64,000 nt of DNA. It comes from JAAXVQ01 sp964604705 (lineage in GTDB: Bacteria > Oederibacteriota > JAAXVQ01). Both the position numbers and the translations under genes were made by a program. The DNA lies in contig CAZSAP010000003.1 of the NCBI GenBank assembly GCA_964604705.1, forward strand, positions 1-64,000. Direction: 5' to 3'. The notes below the pieces were generated by a model. The model made no database searches and was not told where the DNA came from. It saw only the letters and a list, made by a program, of their open reading frames with translations. Positions within the stretch are counted from its first letter, which is position 1. Each line of letters opens with the position of its first letter. Below are positions 61,045-64,000 of the stretch, piece by piece.

Positions 61045-61809
61045 CTAGCATCCTCGTTTAACAATAATAGTGTACCCAAGCGGATCATGGCTGGAACCCC
61101 ACTTGAACCACAAGGAGAGATGTCCCAGCACCACGGCTCCCAACAGAAACGGCAAGCCCAATAGACCGAGCACCAGGGCGGGCAGGAAGGTGTACCCTTT
61201 TTTCGCCCAACTCATAAGTCCAAAGTTGGCCACAATCCATTTGTTGGCCAATACTGTAAGGTCGGTTCCGCGGGGGGTGACGGCCGCGGATGCAAACATG
61301 GTAAACATCTTGAACAAGGCACTCGGGGTAAAACGCCAATAATCATGGGGAATGTAGTGGTAACGTGCAGACCACGGTACGGTGATGAATGCATCGCCAC
61401 CTGGTTTGAGCACGCGCAACATTTCGAGAATCAAAACCGGATACTCTTCCACGTGCTCCAGCACCTCGGTGCATACCAGAACATCATAGCTGGCATCCTG
61501 GGCCGGTATGCGATTCTCGGCAATGCGCAGAATATCCGAGGTTTGGTAACCAAACTCTGCGGCCTGCACCCAATCCGCCCCGGTATAAGTCAACGTTTGC
61601 GAAAGCAGTTGCTTATAGGGCGCTCCGCCGCAGCCCACATCCAGGACCGATCCTCTTTTGCCCCGTAAAAATTGTTTTAAATCACGATAGACTGTGCGTG
61701 TTTGAAAATCCGCTACGAGCCTTATCTGAAAAAACCATTGCCCTAAAAACGAGTCGGGATTTTTCAAAGAACGCGGCTGAAAAACTTCCGAAGGGTTCGA
61801 TGCAGGCAT
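61045..61809 (-). CDS. SAM-dependent methyltransferase with C-terminal membrane segment
   Basis: 254 residues, class I methyltransferase: VLDVGCGGAPYKQLLSQ (motif I), VLVCTEVLEHVEEYPVL and RVLKPGGDAFITVPW. A hydrophobic stretch near 210-235 (LPALVLGLLGLPFLLGAVVL) suggests membrane attachment. It abuts the downstream methyltransferase with no gap and lies 3 nt after the SDR-GT2 fusion gene, so the three are coupled. It probably methylates a lipid-linked glycan. Confidence 0.9.
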   Translation of the reverse strand: MPASNPSEVFQPRSLKNPDSFLGQWFFQIRLVADFQTRTVYRDLKQFLRGKRGSVLDVGCGGAPYKQLLSQTLTYTGADWVQAAEFGYQTSDILRIAENRIPAQDASYDVLVCTEVLEHVEEYPVLILEMLRVLKPGGDAFITVPWSARYHYIPHDYWRFTPSALFKMFTMFASAAVTPRGTDLTVLANKWIVANFGLMSWAKKGYTFLPALVLGLLGLPFLLGAVVLGHLSLWFKWGSSHDPLGYTIIVKRGC

Positions 61810-61812
61810 GGG

Positions 61813-63849
61813 CTACCGAACTCCCGAATGAATTTCCCGTACCGCGCGCACCAACTCGGCCATCTCTTCTTGATTGCCAATAACTTCGTTGGCCTTAAAA
61901 ATACGTGAGCGGATAAACCGCGGACGGTTTTTTACTTCTTCTAGAACCTTCCCCAGATAATCGCCCAAAATGCTGGCTGTGAACAATTGCAACCCTCCCA
62001 TGCCCAATACCAAAAGTATGACCGTAGTAATGCCTCGGGCGCCTGTGGGCGGATGAATAAAATAATAGCTTAAATAAAACAACGCCAACAAGACACTCAC
62101 AGCAAACATTAAAAAACCTAACCGCTGAATGTACTCCAATGGTTTTACACTGAATGAAAAGATCGCCTTTTTGGCCCACCAAATATTTTTCATAAAATTA
62201 TTGGTCGACTTGCCAAACATGCGTTCCGGACGCACGTACGGCACGCCCACTTGCTTGAACCCAATCCAGGCACGCAGACCGCGCAGAAAAACATCCTTCT
62301 CCGGGAAGTGAATCAAATGCTCCACGGCCTTGCGGTCAATGAGAGAAAAATCACCCGCATCCACGGGAATGGAAAAATCCGTAAACTTGCGGAAGACCCG
62401 GTAGAAGGCTTTGTACAAAATTTGCATGTACCAGGCGGCTTCGCGTTTCACGCGCACACCGTAGACAATCTCGTGCCCTGCTTCCCACTGCTTGATGAAC
62501 TCGGGGATGACCTCGGGCGGATCCTGCAAGTCACCGTCCAACAAGACCACGGCGTCCCCGCTGGCGATTTCCATACCGCTTAGAAAAGCTGACTGCGATC
62601 CGAAGTTGCGCGAATGTGAGATGCCGAGCACATGCGGATCCTTCTGACAAAGTTCACGGATCACGCGCTCATCGTCCGCGGGCGAGTGATCGTTCACAAA
62701 AACAATCTCATAATCCACACCCTGCTCTTGAAACATCTTGGAAAGACGCTCGTGCATAATGGGTATGGCCTGGTGATCGCGGTAGCAGGCAATGATGGCC
62801 GAGATGGTTTTTTCTTTGGAAGGAGTCACCCCAAAGGTGATGGCCGCACGCGCTGCGGTTTCCCAAGCGGCTGTCAAGCGCAGGCCTTTCTCAAACGTAA
62901 CCTCTGCTCTCCACCCCATTTTCTTGCGTGCCAAAACCGGGCTGCCGTACCACTCGGAGAGGTCCCAACGCCGATTGGGCATACTCCCAAACTCCGGAGT
63001 GGATTTTAGCTTGAATACTTTTTTCGCGATCGCTGCCACATCAGCCAACGAAGTCTTCTTCCCCGTGGCAATGTTGAGCGAAAGCCCGGGTTCTTTCTTG
63101 CACACGGTCAGAGAACTGCGCACCAACGCGCGTAGACAATCATCAATATAAATAAAATCCCGTGAGATGCGCTTGTCGGCCAGCGGTGGATAAGTCCCAT
63201 TCAACCCGTTGGTGACCAAACGTGGAATCAAACGGTCGCGTTCTTCCCAAGGACCGTAGATTGAGTAAAGACGAAGATTCACACAGGGAAAGCTCTTCAC
63301 CTGCCCAAAGTATTTGATGAGTAAGGAGGTCGCGCCTTTGGAGACCGCGTAGTCGCTGTTGGGGCGAAGCTCGGCGTCCTCGGCCGGGCCTTGACAGTTA
63401 AGCCCGTACTCCGAGGAACTCCCTGCTTGTACAAACGCGTCGCAACCATGTTCGAACAAGGTGTTCATGAGATTGTAGGTGCCAATATAGTTGACTTGGT
63501 GAATGCGGTACCCGTCGTTCTGACGCTCGTACGCACCGTAAGCCGAGAGGTTGAAGACCGTGCGCGGACGCAGGGACTGCACGGCCTCGGCCACGGCTTT
63601 GGCATGGGTAATGTCCAGATTGATAAACTGCTTGCGCGCCACTTCCGGTGGAAGGTGTAGCAAACGCCAACTGCGATCGGTCTGCCGCGAAACCGCGTAC
63701 ACATCCTTGCGGTATTTATACAGCGTAAAAAACAATTTGGCCCCAATGAAGCCCGAGCCACCCACCACCCAGATGGGACCTGGCATTTGTCGGATCTCGG
63801 CAATGTCCTTGGGTGTGAACACATCGGCAAAGAGTATGGATTTATCCAT
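61813..63849 (-). CDS. SDR nucleotide-sugar enzyme fused to polyprenol-phosphate GT2
   Basis: 678 residues in two halves. Residues ~25-335 are an extended SDR (VVGGSGFIGAKL, SSSEYGLN, YAVSK, RDFIYIDDCLRAL). Residues ~345-678 are an ArnC/GtrB-like GT2 (AIIACYRDHQAIP, FVNDHSPADD, SRNFGSQSAFLSG, VVLLDGDLQDPPEVIP) with two membrane helices near 560-635. No frameshift is visible between them, so this looks like a true fusion that makes a sugar nucleotide and loads it on undecaprenyl phosphate. Its start overlaps the truncated upstream gene by 8 nt. Confidence 0.9.
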   Translation of the reverse strand: MDKSILFADVFTPKDIAEIRQMPGPIWVVGGSGFIGAKLFFTLYKYRKDVYAVSRQTDRSWRLLHLPPEVARKQFINLDITHAKAVAEAVQSLRPRTVFNLSAYGAYERQNDGYRIHQVNYIGTYNLMNTLFEHGCDAFVQAGSSSEYGLNCQGPAEDAELRPNSDYAVSKGATSLLIKYFGQVKSFPCVNLRLYSIYGPWEERDRLIPRLVTNGLNGTYPPLADKRISRDFIYIDDCLRALVRSSLTVCKKEPGLSLNIATGKKTSLADVAAIAKKVFKLKSTPEFGSMPNRRWDLSEWYGSPVLARKKMGWRAEVTFEKGLRLTAAWETAARAAITFGVTPSKEKTISAIIACYRDHQAIPIMHERLSKMFQEQGVDYEIVFVNDHSPADDERVIRELCQKDPHVLGISHSRNFGSQSAFLSGMEIASGDAVVLLDGDLQDPPEVIPEFIKQWEAGHEIVYGVRVKREAAWYMQILYKAFYRVFRKFTDFSIPVDAGDFSLIDRKAVEHLIHFPEKDVFLRGLRAWIGFKQVGVPYVRPERMFGKSTNNFMKNIWWAKKAIFSFSVKPLEYIQRLGFLMFAVSVLLALFYLSYYFIHPPTGARGITTVILLVLGMGGLQLFTASILGDYLGKVLEEVKNRPRFIRSRIFKANEVIGNQEEMAELVRAVREIHSGVR

Positions 63850-64000
63850 GGATCAACCCCCGGAGTTTCTCATGCAGCGCGGATGCGTCCAACCCCGATT
63901 GGGTCTGGTGGTACGCCTGGCTGCCGTAGCGGTTGTTCGGATACCCTTGGGCATGCGCATGCACCCAGGTAGTGCGCACGCCTGTCTGCATGAAGTACGC
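63842..64000 (-). CDS. C-terminal fragment of an unidentified protein, cut by the window edge
   Basis: 52 codons remain, reading through AYFMQTGVRTTWVHAHAQ and ending EKLRGLIHG before TAA at 63844-63842. The stop lies inside the first codons of the SDR-GT2 fusion (ATGGATAA), an 8-nt overlap that supports a real coupled gene. The fragment shows no motif that I can assign. Confidence 0.6.
   Translation of the reverse strand, partial: AYFMQTGVRTTWVHAHAQGYPNNRYGSQAYHQTQSGLDASALHEKLRGLIHG

Overview
The window looks like a chromosomal segment from an uncultured, Gram-negative, anaerobic, fermentative bacterium. The Gram-negative reading rests on an RND pump, a TolC-type outer-membrane channel and a large lipopolysaccharide or O-antigen gene set. 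The anaerobic reading rests on a Rex-controlled, NAD-linked [FeFe] hydrogenase. Several secreted proteins combine a signal peptide, a Thr/Pro-rich linker and a FlgD-like C-terminal domain, a style common in poorly cultured phyla such as Elusimicrobiota and related lineages. No rRNA or other marker is present, so the phylum cannot be assigned. I saw no tRNA, rRNA, CRISPR array, intact insertion sequence or prophage.

Layout. Bases 1-996 hold the start of a minus-strand gene and an AT-rich gap with several inverted repeats. Bases 922-9120 (plus strand) are a hydrogen operon: a promoter overlapped by a 20-bp perfect palindrome, rex, hydC-hydB-hydA (a putative electron-bifurcating hydrogenase), a sensory [FeFe]-hydrogenase-like PAS protein and a SpoIIE/PP2C-type phosphatase. 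Bases 9161-14660 hold an RND pump plus TolC-like gene pair diverging from a TetR regulator across a nested palindrome; no periplasmic adaptor gene is present. A PAS histidine kinase follows (14682-15779). Bases 15850-20856 hold a CDP-paratose-2-epimerase-like gene, an O-antigen ligase/polymerase, an initiating sugar-phosphate transferase and a glycosyltransferase. Bases 21044-24238 encode two exported proteins, a GDSL hydrolase and a subtilase with a roughly 200-residue Thr/Pro repeat.

Bases 24303-45189 are a long minus-strand run of glycosyltransferases, PLP aminotransferases, acetyltransferases, methyltransferases and a WbdD-like methyltransferase-kinase. Bases 45239-54699 are the most unusual part. 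Genes for CDP-4-keto-3,6-dideoxyhexose synthesis (rfbF, rfbG, rfbH) flank a plus-strand block encoding an acylating acetaldehyde dehydrogenase, a 4-hydroxy-2-oxovalerate aldolase, a thiamine-diphosphate carboligase and an SDR reductase. I infer a pathway for a carbon-branched 3,6-dideoxyhexose, related to yersiniose but possibly with a longer branch. Related C-rich/G-rich palindromic repeats lie at three junctions in this block.

Bases 54759-64000 (minus strand) hold a membrane glycosyltransferase candidate, a DUF4214-like protein, the Wzt/Wzm polysaccharide ABC exporter, two secreted proteins, two methyltransferases and an SDR-GT2 fusion. A further gene is cut by the window end.

Taken together, most of the window makes activated and branched sugars, assembles them on lipid carriers and exports and caps the chains. 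Both a WbaP-type initiating transferase with a Wzy/WaaL-like protein and an ABC exporter with a WbdD-like cap are present, so more than one surface glycan is likely.
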